Shown: positions 1-5,643 of the stretch, piece after piece
Layout: each line of letters begins with the position of its first letter
Numbering within the stretch: the first letter of the stretch is position 1
Assembly: GCA_018971405.1 (NCBI GenBank)
Contig: JAGXAX010000105.1
Coordinates: 1 to 5,643, forward strand
Direction of reading: 5' to 3'
DNA length: 5,643 nucleotides
DNA from: Alphaproteobacteria bacterium
GTDB taxonomy: Bacteria > Pseudomonadota > Alphaproteobacteria > Micavibrionales > UBA2020
Notes under the pieces: model-generated
What the model saw: the letters and a program-made list of their open reading frames with translations, nothing else
Databases searched by the model: none
Told to the model about the DNA's origin: nothing
Position numbers and translations under genes: made by a program

Positions 1-10
1 ATATTTTAAA

Positions 11-16
11 AAAGGA
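11..16 (+). promoter_or_regulatory. Ribosome binding site of the small left-end gene
   Basis: An AAAGGA purine tract lies six bases before the ATG at 23. It sits in an A-rich leader, which favours open, translatable mRNA. It is the main reason for accepting this ATG as a real start even though the reading frame is short. The promoter would lie before the window begins. Confidence 0.6.
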
Positions 17-22
17 AAAAGC

Positions 23-214
23 ATGGCTCCCAATTTTAACGGCAAGACCGCGCAGGAGATTGTTGATTATCTCGGCCTGCGCAAGCCTGCCGATTTTGAG
101 CAGACCAAAGAAGCCATAGAAACCCTAGACCCCGCCCTGTGCAAAGAGGTGATCAATATCATTGAAAAAGACCTTGTTTCAGGTCTTTTTCAAAATGTGC
201 TGGTATGTCATTGA
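23..214 (+). CDS. Small hypothetical protein, 63-residue readable part of a split gene
   Basis: I do not recognise the family. The ATG at 23 has a good Shine-Dalgarno site. The frame encodes a soluble, charged protein with a short N-terminal segment (APNFNGKTAQEIVDYLGL) and two probable helices around residues 24-36 and 39-50. There is no signal peptide or membrane segment. The first 50 or so residues look like genuine protein. The last ten (GLFQNVLVCH) are translated from the right arm of an inverted repeat and beyond, and are less convincing. The region is richer in A+T and uses more A/T-ending codons than acs, which suggests a different origin or weaker selection. The product may really be a 63-residue protein, but the sequence after the stop looks like a continuation in another frame, so this is probably only the N-terminal half of a longer gene. 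Confidence 0.5.
   Translation: MAPNFNGKTAQEIVDYLGLRKPADFEQTKEAIETLDPALCKEVINIIEKDLVSGLFQNVLVCH
162..193. repeat. Perfect 12-bp inverted repeat inside the small gene
   Basis: TTGAAAAAGACC (162-173) and GGTCTTTTTCAA (182-193) are exact reverse complements, separated by an 8-base loop TTGTTTCA. The structure lies exactly where the reading frame changes. The T5 run is inside the right arm and is not followed by more T, so it is a poor match to a normal intrinsic terminator, although it could pause polymerase. A palindrome of this kind is a known site for template-switch mutation and for sequencing or assembly errors. Confidence 0.75.
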
Positions 215-408
215 GGTCAAGGGCAGGGAGACTGATCCTGTTTTGAGACATGCCGTCAGAGCCGTCTTGGAACAGCCGGATGAGGATTACAATAAGGCTT
301 ACAAAATCATCCGGGCATGGTCAAAGGCTACAACGACAGCCTCATCCTCGCTCCTTCCAAAAAACCGCCAAAACACTGGGCGCTCTGAAAATAGCGCCGC
401 ATGGAATC

Positions 409-446
409 AAAAGAGCCTGTTTCCTTTGGAAAAAGGCTCTTTTTTT
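409..446 (+). terminator. Strong intrinsic terminator after the small gene
   Basis: AAAAGAGCCT (409-418) pairs with AGGCTCTTTT (434-443). After one G/A mismatch, TTTCC (420-424) pairs with GGAAA (428-432), leaving a three-base TTT loop. The T-run extends to 446, giving seven T in a row. This is a textbook Rho-independent terminator on the + strand, 20 bases after the TGA at 386-388. It should separate the left-end gene from acs, so acs needs its own promoter in 447-510. The opposite strand has only four T after the stem, so termination there would be weak. Confidence 0.9.
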
Positions 447-451
447 GCCGG

Positions 452-481
452 TTGCTTTGTGCGGCGCACAATCGCTATCCT
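452..481 (+). promoter_or_regulatory. Weak candidate sigma-70-type promoter for acs with an internal palindrome
   Basis: TTGCTT (452-457) and TATCCT (476-481) are separated by 18 bases. They match the consensus hexamers at 3/6 and 4/6. The spacer contains a 13-base palindrome at 458-470 (TGTGCG, a central G, CGCACA), which could be an operator placed between the two hexamers. The only firm argument for a promoter nearby is that a strong terminator ends at 446 and acs starts at 523. Chance occurrence of these hexamers is quite possible. Confidence 0.25.
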
Positions 482-511
482 TTTCGGCATAGCATTTTAG
501 CCCCTATTTAT

Positions 512-517
512 AAGGAG
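512..517 (+). promoter_or_regulatory. Ribosome binding site of acs
   Basis: AAGGAG lies five bases before the ATG at 523, a strong Shine-Dalgarno match. It fixes the acs start. The next in-frame ATG codes for Met34, inside a conserved N-terminal region. Confidence 0.85.
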
Positions 518-522
518 TCGCC

Positions 523-2496
523 ATGACCGAGCATAAAACGCACCCCGTTTATCCTGAATCTTTCGCCATCCCCGCCGCCGTCGCGGCGCGGGCGAAAATC
601 ACGCCGGAGAAATATGCGGAGATGTACGAGGCATCGGTCGAAAATCCCGACAAGTTCTGGGCGGAACACGGCAAGCGCCTCGACTGGATGAAGCCCTATA
701 GCCAGGTGAAGGACGTCGATTTCGCCGACAACGCGCGCATCCGCTGGTTTTACGACGGCACGCTCAACGCCTGCGTCAACTGCGTCGACCGCCACCTGCC
801 CAAACGCGCCGGCCAGACGGCGCTGATCCGCGAGGGGGACGATCCGGACGACAGCTCGAAAATCACCTACCGCGAGCTGAAAGACGAAGTGTGCAAGCTC
901 GCCAACGCGCTCAAGGAGCGCGGCGTGAAAAAGGGCGACCGCGTCACCATCTACATGCCGATGGTGCCGGAAGCGGTTTACGCCATGCTCGCCTGCGCGC
1001 GCATCGGCGCAGTCCACTCCGTCGTGTTCGGCGGCTTCTCGCCCTCGTCCTTGCGCGACCGCATCCTCGATTGCGATTCCACCGTCGTCATCACCGCGGA
1101 CGAAGGCCTGCGCGGCTCAAAAAAAATCCCCCTCAAAAAGAACACCGACGAGGCGCTGAAAGACTGTCCCAATGTGCATACGGTCATTGTTTTGAAGCGC
1201 AGCGGCGGCGTGGTCTTCTGGAACGACGGCCGCGATGTCTGGTATCACGAAATCTGCGCGAAACAATCGACCGACTGCAAGCCTGAAGAAATGAACGCGG
1301 AAGACCCGCTCTTCATCCTCTACACCTCCGGCTCGACCGGCAAGCCCAAGGGCGTTTTGCACACCACTGGCGGCTATCTCGTCTACGCCGCGATGACGCA
1401 TGAATACGTGTTCGACTGGCACGACGGCGACGTCTACTGGTGCACGGCGGACGTCGGGTGGGTCACCGGCCACAGCTACATCGTCTACGGCCCGCTCGCC
1501 AACGGGGCGACGACGCTGGTCTTCGAGGGCGTGCCGAATTACCCCGACTACAGCCGCTTCTGGCAGGTGATCGACAAGCACAAGGTCAACATCTTCTACA
1601 CCGCGCCGACCGCCATCCGCGCGCTTCTGCGCGAAGGAACGGACTGGGTGAAGAAGACAAGCCGCGCCTCCTTGCGCGTGCTCGGTTCGGTCGGCGAGCC
1701 GATCAACGAAGAGGCCTGGATGTGGTATTACGAAGCCGTGGGCGACAAGCGCTGCCCCGTCGTCGACACCTGGTGGCAGACGGAAACCGGCGGCGTGCTC
1801 ATCACCACGATGCCCGGCGCAGGGAGCCAAAAGCCCTCGTGGGCGGGCAAGCCGTTCTTCGGCGTGCAGCCGGCGCTGGTCGATGCCAACGGCGTCGTGC
1901 AAACCGGCGAGACGGAAGGCATGCTGGTTCTGACCGGCAGCTGGCCGGGGCAGATGCGCACGGTTTACAAAGACCATGCGCGTTTCGTGCAGACCTATTT
2001 CTCCACCTTCAACGGCATGTATTTCACCGGCGACGGCGCGAAACGCGACAAGGATGGCTATTACCGCATCACCGGCCGCGTCGACGACGTGATCAACGTC
2101 TCCGGCCACCGTCTCGGCACGGCGGAGATCGAGGACGCGCTCAACACCCATGAAAAAATCGCCGAAAGCGCCGTTGTCGGCTATCCGCACGACATCAAGG
2201 GACAGGGCATCTATGCCTACGTCACGCTGATGGAAGGAGAAAAAGCGGATGAAGGCTTGCGCAAGGACATCATCCGGCACGTGCGCAAGGTGATCGGGCC
2301 GATCGCCACGCCGGACGTGATTTTGTTCGCGCCGGCATTGCCCAAGACGCGCTCCGGCAAGATCATGCGCCGCATCCTGCGCAAGGTCGCGGAAAACGCC
2401 TTCGACCAGCTGGGCGACACCTCGACGCTGGCCGACCCGGGCGTCGTCGCCGCCATCGTCGAAAGCCACAAGAAGATGTTTCCGGAGGCGGCTTAA
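523..2496 (+). CDS. acs: Acetyl-CoA synthetase (AMP-forming acetate-CoA ligase)
   Basis: This cytoplasmic enzyme makes acetyl-CoA from acetate, ATP and CoA, releasing AMP and pyrophosphate. It feeds scavenged acetate into the TCA and glyoxylate cycles. At 657 residues it is full length (E. coli Acs has 652) and aligns with Acs along its whole span. It begins with the N-terminal Acs domain (about 25-85). The ATP-binding loop [11 protein letters not shown] is at 267-277. GSVGEP (388-393) and WWQTETGG (417-424) follow, with Trp418 at the position that limits the acyl pocket to acetate or propionate in Salmonella Acs. Next come TGDGA (502-506), the hinge region ITGRVDD (516-522) and NVSGHR (525-530). 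PKTRSGK (607-613) follows, whose Lys613 matches the catalytic lysine switched off by acetylation in Acs enzymes. The ending [12 protein letters not shown] is typical. No actP, pat or deacetylase gene is adjacent. The start is fixed by the strong ribosome binding site. The gene converges on the protease gene with only 2 bp between stops. Confidence 0.98.
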   Translation: MTEHKTHPVYPESFAIPAAVAARAKITPEKYAEMYEASVENPDKFWAEHGKRLDWMKPYSQVKDVDFADNARIRWFYDGTLNACVNCVDRHLPKRAGQTALIREGDDPDDSSKITYRELKDEVCKLANALKERGVKKGDRVTIYMPMVPEAVYAMLACARIGAVHSVVFGGFSPSSLRDRILDCDSTVVITADEGLRGSKKIPLKKNTDEALKDCPNVHTVIVLKRSGGVVFWNDGRDVWYHEICAKQSTDCKPEEMNAEDPLFILYTSGSTGKPKGVLHTTGGYLVYAAMTHEYVFDWHDGDVYWCTADVGWVTGHSYIVYGPLANGATTLVFEGVPNYPDYSRFWQVIDKHKVNIFYTAPTAIRALLREGTDWVKKTSRASLRVLGSVGEPINEEAWMWYYEAVGDKRCPVVDTWWQTETGGVLITTMPGAGSQKPSWAGKPFFGVQPALVDANGVVQTGETEGMLVLTGSWPGQMRTVYKDHARFVQTYFSTFNGMYFTGDGAKRDKDGYYRITGRVDDVINVSGHRLGTAEIEDALNTHEKIAESAVVGYPHDIKGQGIYAYVTLMEGEKADEGLRKDIIRHVRKVIGPIATPDVILFAPALPKTRSGKIMRRILRKVAENAFDQLGDTSTLADPGVVAAIVESHKKMFPEAA

Positions 2497-2498
2497 AG

Positions 2499-3527
2499 CT
2501 AACTCCAAGGGCCTGTCGGCACAGGAGCGGCAGGCGGCGGCAGCGTTGGGACGGGCGTATTCGTCATCTCCGAAATCATTTTGATGCGCGCCTCAATCGG
2601 CGGATGGGTGGCGAACATCCCGATGATGCTGCCCTGGCTGTTCTCGATGCACATCTGCTGCATCTCGTGCGGGAAATGCGGCAGTTCGTCGTGCCCGGCG
2701 ATGCGGATCAGCGCCTTCATCATCGCTTCGGGGTTTTTCGTCAGTTCGACAGAACCGGCATCGGCGAGATATTCGCGCTTTCTCGAGAGCGCGAAGCGGA
2801 TGAGAATGGCAAGAGCGTAGCCGACCGCCAAAACGCCCAGAGCCGCCAGCGCGGCCGCGCCGCCGCCTTCGCGGTCGTCGCGCCGTGCATAAAAATTGGG
2901 CGTATTGCCGAAAATCAGCGACTGATAGGCCATCTGCGCGAGGAAGCTGATGATGCCGACGAAGATGATCGAGATGACCAGCAGACGCACGTCGCGGTTC
3001 ATGATATGGGTCAGTTCGTGGCCGATCACGCTTTCCAGCTCGTCGTCGGGCAGATGCTCGACGAGGCCGCGGGTCAGGACGATTTTAAAACTTTTCTGAT
3101 CAATGCCGGTGGCGAAGGCGTTCAGGGCCGGACTGTCGATGATCTCGAACGCGGGCATGGCGAGCCCCCGCGAGATGCAAAGGTTCTCCAGCATGTTATA
3201 TATTTTCGGGTACTGCTGGCGCGTGACCGGCTGCGCGCCCGTCGCCATGCGCATGATGCTGTCGTGAAAAAAATAGGCGATGACGAACCAGATGCCCGCA
3301 GCCGCGAAGGCCCAGCCGCCGTATTGTAAAACGCCCGCCCAACCCGCGTTGAAAGCCGCCGCCCAATTGACCGCCGCACCCGGCACGCTGCTCTGCATCA
3401 GCGCGTTCATGATGATGAAGAAGCCGCCCATCATCGCGAGCAGCAGCAGCGGAAAGCCCGCCAGCAGGATGCCGGACTTGATGTGATTGTTGTAGATCTG
3501 CGTCGTCAGCCCGAAAGAGGACGGCAT
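2499..3527 (-). CDS. htpX: HtpX-like M48 family membrane zinc metalloprotease
   Basis: This inner-membrane protease of peptidase family M48 probably degrades damaged or misfolded membrane proteins, as HtpX does. The zinc motif HELTH is at 170-174 (ligands His170 and His174, catalytic Glu171). The probable third ligand is Glu252 in SRKREYLADAGS, and the family's C-terminal THPPIEARI motif is at 307-315. Four hydrophobic segments are visible: about 18-43, 68-88, 182-201 and 224-247. The active site lies just before the third, as in HtpX. At 342 residues it is longer than E. coli HtpX (about 293), mainly because of a longer N-terminal part and a Pro-rich tail (about 324-341). Its ATG directly follows the lemA TGA with no gap. 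Only a weak AGG lies about 11 bases upstream, so translation is probably coupled to lemA. The TAG stop faces the acs stop 2 bp away. The M48 assignment is firm; the htpX name is the closest fit rather than a proven orthologue. Confidence 0.93.
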   Translation of the reverse strand: MPSSFGLTTQIYNNHIKSGILLAGFPLLLLAMMGGFFIIMNALMQSSVPGAAVNWAAAFNAGWAGVLQYGGWAFAAAGIWFVIAYFFHDSIMRMATGAQPVTRQQYPKIYNMLENLCISRGLAMPAFEIIDSPALNAFATGIDQKSFKIVLTRGLVEHLPDDELESVIGHELTHIMNRDVRLLVISIIFVGIISFLAQMAYQSLIFGNTPNFYARRDDREGGGAAALAALGVLAVGYALAILIRFALSRKREYLADAGSVELTKNPEAMMKALIRIAGHDELPHFPHEMQQMCIENSQGSIIGMFATHPPIEARIKMISEMTNTPVPTLPPPAAPVPTGPWS

Positions 3528-4091
3528 TCAGAAGCTGACCTGCGGCGCGTCCTTGACCGCATGTTTTTCGCTTTCATCGACTTCGAAGAAGCTTTCTTCA
3601 TGAAAGCCCGCCGCACCAGCCAGCAGAACGGCGGGGAACTGCTTGATCGCGGTGTTGTATTCCTGCGTCGCGTTATTGAAGAAACGGCGCGCGGCGGCAA
3701 TCTTGTTCTCGATGTCCGAAAGATCGGACTGCAACTGGCGGAAGTTGGCATCGGCCTTGAGCTGCGGATAGTTTTCCGCCACGCCCATCAGATTCATCAT
3801 CGCGGCGCCGAGAGCGCCTTCGGCTTTCGCCCTGGCCGCGACGGGACCTGCCTGCATTGCGCTCGCCCGCGCTTCCGTCACCTTTTCAAAAACCTCTTTT
3901 TCGTGGCTTGCAAAGCCCTTGACCGTCTCGACGAGGTTAGGGATCAGGTCGTGCCTCTGTTTCAGTTGCACGTCGATGTCGGCGAGCGCGGTTTTGCGCG
4001 CCTGCACGAGAAGGACGATGCGATTGTAAATGGAAACGGCGAAGAGGACGATAACGCCAAAAACGACAACCCAGATAACCCAGCCCTGCAT
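3528..4091 (-). CDS. lemA: LemA family protein
   Basis: LemA proteins are small, helical, membrane-anchored proteins of poorly defined function. In many bacteria they are encoded beside M48 proteases or other membrane proteins. At 187 residues this is a normal length. One N-terminal membrane segment (about 4-28, VIWVVVFGVIVLFAVSIYN) anchors the protein. The rest is mostly helical and charged. Family hallmarks are IYNRIVLLVQ at 21-30, then QLKQRHDLIPNLVETVKG at 42-59, AENYPQLKA at 105-113, and DIENKIAAARRFFN followed by ATQEYN at 126-146. The short FP motif is at 152-153. The acidic C-terminal tail (about 164-187, EESFFEVDESEK) is less conserved. The ATG is set by a strong Shine-Dalgarno site. 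It is the first gene of a two-gene operon with the protease gene, whose ATG abuts its TGA. It should not be confused with the Pseudomonas LemA/GacS sensor kinase, which is unrelated. Confidence 0.96.
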   Translation of the reverse strand: MQGWVIWVVVFGVIVLFAVSIYNRIVLLVQARKTALADIDVQLKQRHDLIPNLVETVKGFASHEKEVFEKVTEARASAMQAGPVAARAKAEGALGAAMMNLMGVAENYPQLKADANFRQLQSDLSDIENKIAAARRFFNNATQEYNTAIKQFPAVLLAGAAGFHEESFFEVDESEKHAVKDAPQVSF

Positions 4092-4098
4092 GACAAAT

Positions 4099-4105
4099 CC
4101 TCCCT
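4099..4105 (-). promoter_or_regulatory. Ribosome binding site of lemA
   Basis: On the - strand AGGGAGG lies seven bases before the lemA ATG (4091-4089). It is the strongest Shine-Dalgarno site on the - strand of this window and decides the lemA start. It contrasts with the weak site before the protease gene. Confidence 0.85.
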
Positions 4106-4126
4106 TGCAAGAAAAGCGCTGCCGTA

Positions 4127-4155
4127 ATTTTCAGGCAAAATGCCGCGCCATGCAA
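4127..4155 (-). promoter_or_regulatory. Candidate promoter of the lemA-htpX operon
   Basis: On the - strand TTGCAT (4155-4150) and GAAAAT (4132-4127) are separated by 17 bases. They match the consensus hexamers at 3/6 and 4/6. Transcription would begin near 4120, giving a leader of about 30 bases that contains the ribosome binding site. The position is sensible because an upstream terminator ends near 4176. The hexamer matches alone are weak. Confidence 0.3.
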
Positions 4156-4175
4156 GGCTTTACGCGAAAGCGCGC

Positions 4176-4212
4176 AAAAAGACAGCCGGCCGGGCATTTA
4201 ACCCGACCGGCT
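4176..4212 (-). terminator. Intrinsic terminator of the Sel1-repeat gene
   Basis: Read on the - strand, an 11-bp GC-rich stem with one mismatch is formed by AGCCGGTCGGG (4212-4202) and CCCGGCCGGCT (4194-4184), with a 7-base loop TTAAATG. It is followed by GTC and five T (4180-4176). The orientation fits genes transcribed from right to left. It would end the Sel1-repeat transcript about 190 bases after its stop and separate it from lemA. Confidence 0.75.
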
Positions 4213-4402
4213 TGCGCTTTACAAAAGCAGGAGCTTCAAGGTCTCCCGCCCCGCCGGTTTCCGCCATATATCGGCACAGAACGCCGGCGCAAAGTCTCCC
4301 CCACCCAAGTCTTAAAAGCAGTCGTATTTCAGCTTCAAGACCAGAATATCATAATGAGGTTAAGAATTTCTAAACGCGGTATTTACCTGCTTTTACAGCC
4401 AT
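4213..4402. other. Intergenic region (3' end of the Sel1-repeat transcript) with short repeats
   Basis: I see no convincing gene here. Short open frames on the + strand have no ribosome binding site and no protein-like composition. AAAAGCAG occurs at 4223-4230 and 4314-4321, and inverted at 4387-4394. AGCTTCAAG occurs at 4232-4240 and 4331-4339. On the - strand GTCTT (4341-4337) with AAGC can fold onto GCTT with AAGAC (4313-4309), forming an imperfect hairpin without a T-run. The 4322-4402 part is A+T-rich. The stretch is most simply a 3' untranslated region. Confidence 0.5.
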
Positions 4403-5643
4403 TTACCAGTTAACGGAAGAGAGCGGCGCGATCTGCCACGCGTCGACGGCGCTGCGTGCGTGGTCAAGATCGCCCTGCGACATGCCGTTCGCCACCTCGA
4501 TTCGCGCCACCACCGCGTCGGATTTTTCTTTTCCGGCAGGAAGCCCCTGCGCCGCGAGATCAAGCCATACGTAAGCGAGACCCTGATCCCTGTCCACGCC
4601 CTGGCCGTCCTTGTAAAGCAGCCCGAGCTGCATCTGGCATTCCGGAACGCCGGTCGCGGCGCATTCCTTGTAGAGCCCCGCGGCCTTGCCGATGTCGCGC
4701 GGAACGATTTTCCCCTCCCGGTAGATGCGCGCCAGCGCCACCAGCGCCGACATGTCGCGGTTCTCGTGCATGGCCATCGTGTACCACTTGATCGCCAAGG
4801 CGGAATCCTGCGGCAAGCCGTAACCGTTCTCGTAATCGTAGGCGAGGCGCATCCGCGCCTCGGCGTTGCCCTGCCGCGCCGCCTTGAAATACCACAGCGC
4901 CGCGTCAGACGGCCCCTTGCTGGCGTCACCCTCGCCGCGCTCGTACATATGCGCCAGCGCCAGTTCCGCCGGCGCGTGGCCCTGCCGCGCCGCAGCAGCG
5001 TAATATTCGAGCGCCACGGCGGCATCAGCCTTCACGCCGACGCCGTTGCGGTACATGTACCCGAGCGCGGTCAGCGCATAGACGTCGTTCTGCCGCGCGG
5101 CGTATTTGTACCAGTAAAGCGCGACGGCGGGGTTGGCCTGCACGCCGTGGCCGGAAAGGTACATCTGCGCGAGATCCGCCTGCGCGCGCGCGTTGTCCTG
5201 CATCGCCGCCTGCTGGAACCACTGCGCCGCCAGCCCGTAGTCGCGCCTGTAGCCGATGCCGTCGCGCAGCATCGTGCCAAGCGCCTCCTGGGCGTCGGCG
5301 CTGCCCATCTGCGCGGCCTTCGTGTACCATTTGAAGGCCTTCTTGTCGTCGCGGATGACGCCGCGGCCGGTGGCGTAGAGATATCCCATATAGGCCACGG
5401 CGGGAAGATAGCCCTGCTCCGCCGATTTCTGGTACCAGCTGAACGCGCCGTAGATGTTTTCCGCCCCGTACAGGCCGTGGTCGAGCATGTAGGCCAGATA
5501 AAACTGCGCCTGCGCGTCGCCCCCCGACGCCAGCTGGTCGAAGTCGTTGAACGCCGTCCGCATGTCGCCGCTGCCGAAAGCGTTCAGCGCGTCGTCGATC
5601 GTGGGGTTGGGATTGTAATGCGCGTAGTCGTTCGTCTGGTCGT
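4403..5643 (-). CDS. Sel1-like (TPR-type) repeat protein, N-terminus beyond the window
   Basis: Sel1-like repeats are pairs of helices of about 36 residues that stack into a solenoid for protein-protein contacts. In proteobacteria such proteins are often exported or envelope-associated, but the partner here cannot be read from sequence. Counting from the Met at 5563-5561, nine repeats run through residues 16-342. They start near 16, 53, 89, 125, 161, 197, 234, 270 and 307, with the pattern A.A...LG.MY..G.GV..D...A..WY.KAA.QG. Repeats 6 and 8 are one residue longer than the 36-residue norm. A short C-terminal segment (343-386) follows, with a helix at about 360-376. That Met is probably not the start. 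The frame stays open for 26 more codons to the window edge, and the residues just upstream (DDALNAFGSGD) begin a typical leading helix. Any signal peptide would lie outside the window. The gene ends with TAA at 4405-4403 and has a terminator about 190 bases on. Confidence 0.92.
   Translation of the reverse strand, partial: DQTNDYAHYNPNPTIDDALNAFGSGDMRTAFNDFDQLASGGDAQAQFYLAYMLDHGLYGAENIYGAFSWYQKSAEQGYLPAVAYMGYLYATGRGVIRDDKKAFKWYTKAAQMGSADAQEALGTMLRDGIGYRRDYGLAAQWFQQAAMQDNARAQADLAQMYLSGHGVQANPAVALYWYKYAARQNDVYALTALGYMYRNGVGVKADAAVALEYYAAAARQGHAPAELALAHMYERGEGDASKGPSDAALWYFKAARQGNAEARMRLAYDYENGYGLPQDSALAIKWYTMAMHENRDMSALVALARIYREGKIVPRDIGKAAGLYKECAATGVPECQMQLGLLYKDGQGVDRDQGLAYVWLDLAAQGLPAGKEKSDAVVARIEVANGMSQGDLDHARSAVDAWQIAPLSSVNW

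Larger units (their letters stand above)
23..388 (+). pseudogene. Small gene split by two compensating frame changes (hypothetical, about 121 residues if restored)
   Basis: Three segments look coding. The first is in frame from 23 to about 190. The second is in the +1 frame from about 195 (MCWYVIEVKGRE, then VLRHAVRAVLEQPDEDYNKAYKII, residues rich in helix formers). The third is back in the original frame from about 311 to a TGA at 386-388 (GMVKGYNDSLILAPSKK, ending KHWAL). The original frame is closed in the middle by stops at 212, 233, 281 and 293. The second frame is closed before 153 by a TGA at 150. The first change must therefore fall in about 153-211 and the second after 296. The two shifts cancel, giving 122 codons including the stop. 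A strong terminator begins 20 bases after the final TGA, which supports that stop as the natural gene end. Causes could be a decayed gene, indel errors in the assembly at the A5/T5 tracts, or less likely recoding. The function is unknown. Confidence 0.45.

Noticed and set aside
250..492. An 80-codon open frame in the third + frame at the left end
   Set aside because: It reads straight through the strong terminator at 409-446, lacks a ribosome binding site, and is less protein-like than the other two frames there.
508..1017. A 169-codon open frame on the - strand overlapping the start of acs
   Set aside because: It has the same mirror-frame composition and runs through the acs ribosome binding site. 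No family resemblance is seen.
1117..2508. A 463-codon open frame on the - strand, antisense to acs
   Set aside because: It is a by-product of GC-rich codon use in acs. Its translation is a low-complexity mix rich in Asp, Val, Arg, Ala and His, with no recognisable domain and no ribosome binding site, while acs matches its family along the whole length.
2512..2525. A small hairpin (CCTGT, CGGC loop, ACAGG) near the convergent stops, considered as a bidirectional terminator
   Set aside because: The stem is only 5 bp, no T-run follows on either strand, and it lies inside the protease coding sequence.
2604..3329. A 241-codon + strand open frame opposite the protease gene
   Set aside because: It lies fully antisense to a clear M48 protease and has shadow-type composition (Asp, Arg, Gln, His rich) with no start signal.
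3483..4127. A 214-codon + strand open frame opposite lemA
   Set aside because: It is antisense to a well-supported lemA and spans its ribosome binding site. The protein is not plausible.
4030..4413. Open frames on the + strand across the lemA/Sel1-repeat intergenic region
   Set aside because: They have no ribosome binding site and cross a terminator hairpin, and their translation is rich in Arg, Pro, Lys and Gln without recognisable features.
5025..5330. A 101-codon - strand open frame in another frame of the Sel1-repeat gene
   Set aside because: It is a shadow of the repeat-coding frame. Its apparent regularity comes from the underlying Sel1 repeats.

Overview
The window reads as bacterial chromosome, most likely from an alphaproteobacterium. 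The acetyl-CoA synthetase, the LemA and the HtpX-type protease are of proteobacterial type. The coding is dense and G+C-rich, with strong GC preference at third positions. The alphaproteobacterial placement is inference from protein flavour, not from a search. No mobile element, CRISPR array, tRNA or rRNA was seen.

Layout. Positions 1-500 are visibly richer in A+T. They hold a small unrecognised gene on the + strand that starts behind a good ribosome binding site but is split between reading frames. A perfect 12-bp inverted repeat lies inside it, and a strong intrinsic terminator (409-446) follows it. A short leader with a small palindrome leads into acs (523-2496, +), a full-length AMP-forming acetyl-CoA synthetase with all core motifs. 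The acs stop lies 2 bp from the stop of a convergent gene on the - strand, an HtpX-like M48 membrane zinc protease (2499-3527). Directly upstream of that gene, with its stop codon abutting the protease ATG, is lemA (3528-4091, -). lemA and the protease gene form a two-gene operon with a strong Shine-Dalgarno site and a weak candidate promoter in 4092-4175.

Upstream of that operon is an intergenic stretch (4092-4402) with a - strand intrinsic terminator near 4176-4212 and some short repeats. It is followed by a long Sel1-like repeat protein (4403 to beyond the window end, -), whose N-terminus is cut off by the window.

How they work together. acs is a stand-alone metabolic gene that activates acetate. 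LemA and the M48 protease probably act together at the inner membrane. The Sel1 repeat protein runs in the same direction as lemA but is separated from it by a terminator, so it is probably an independent unit. Nothing here amounts to a clear new multi-gene system. The most unusual locus is the small split gene at the left end.
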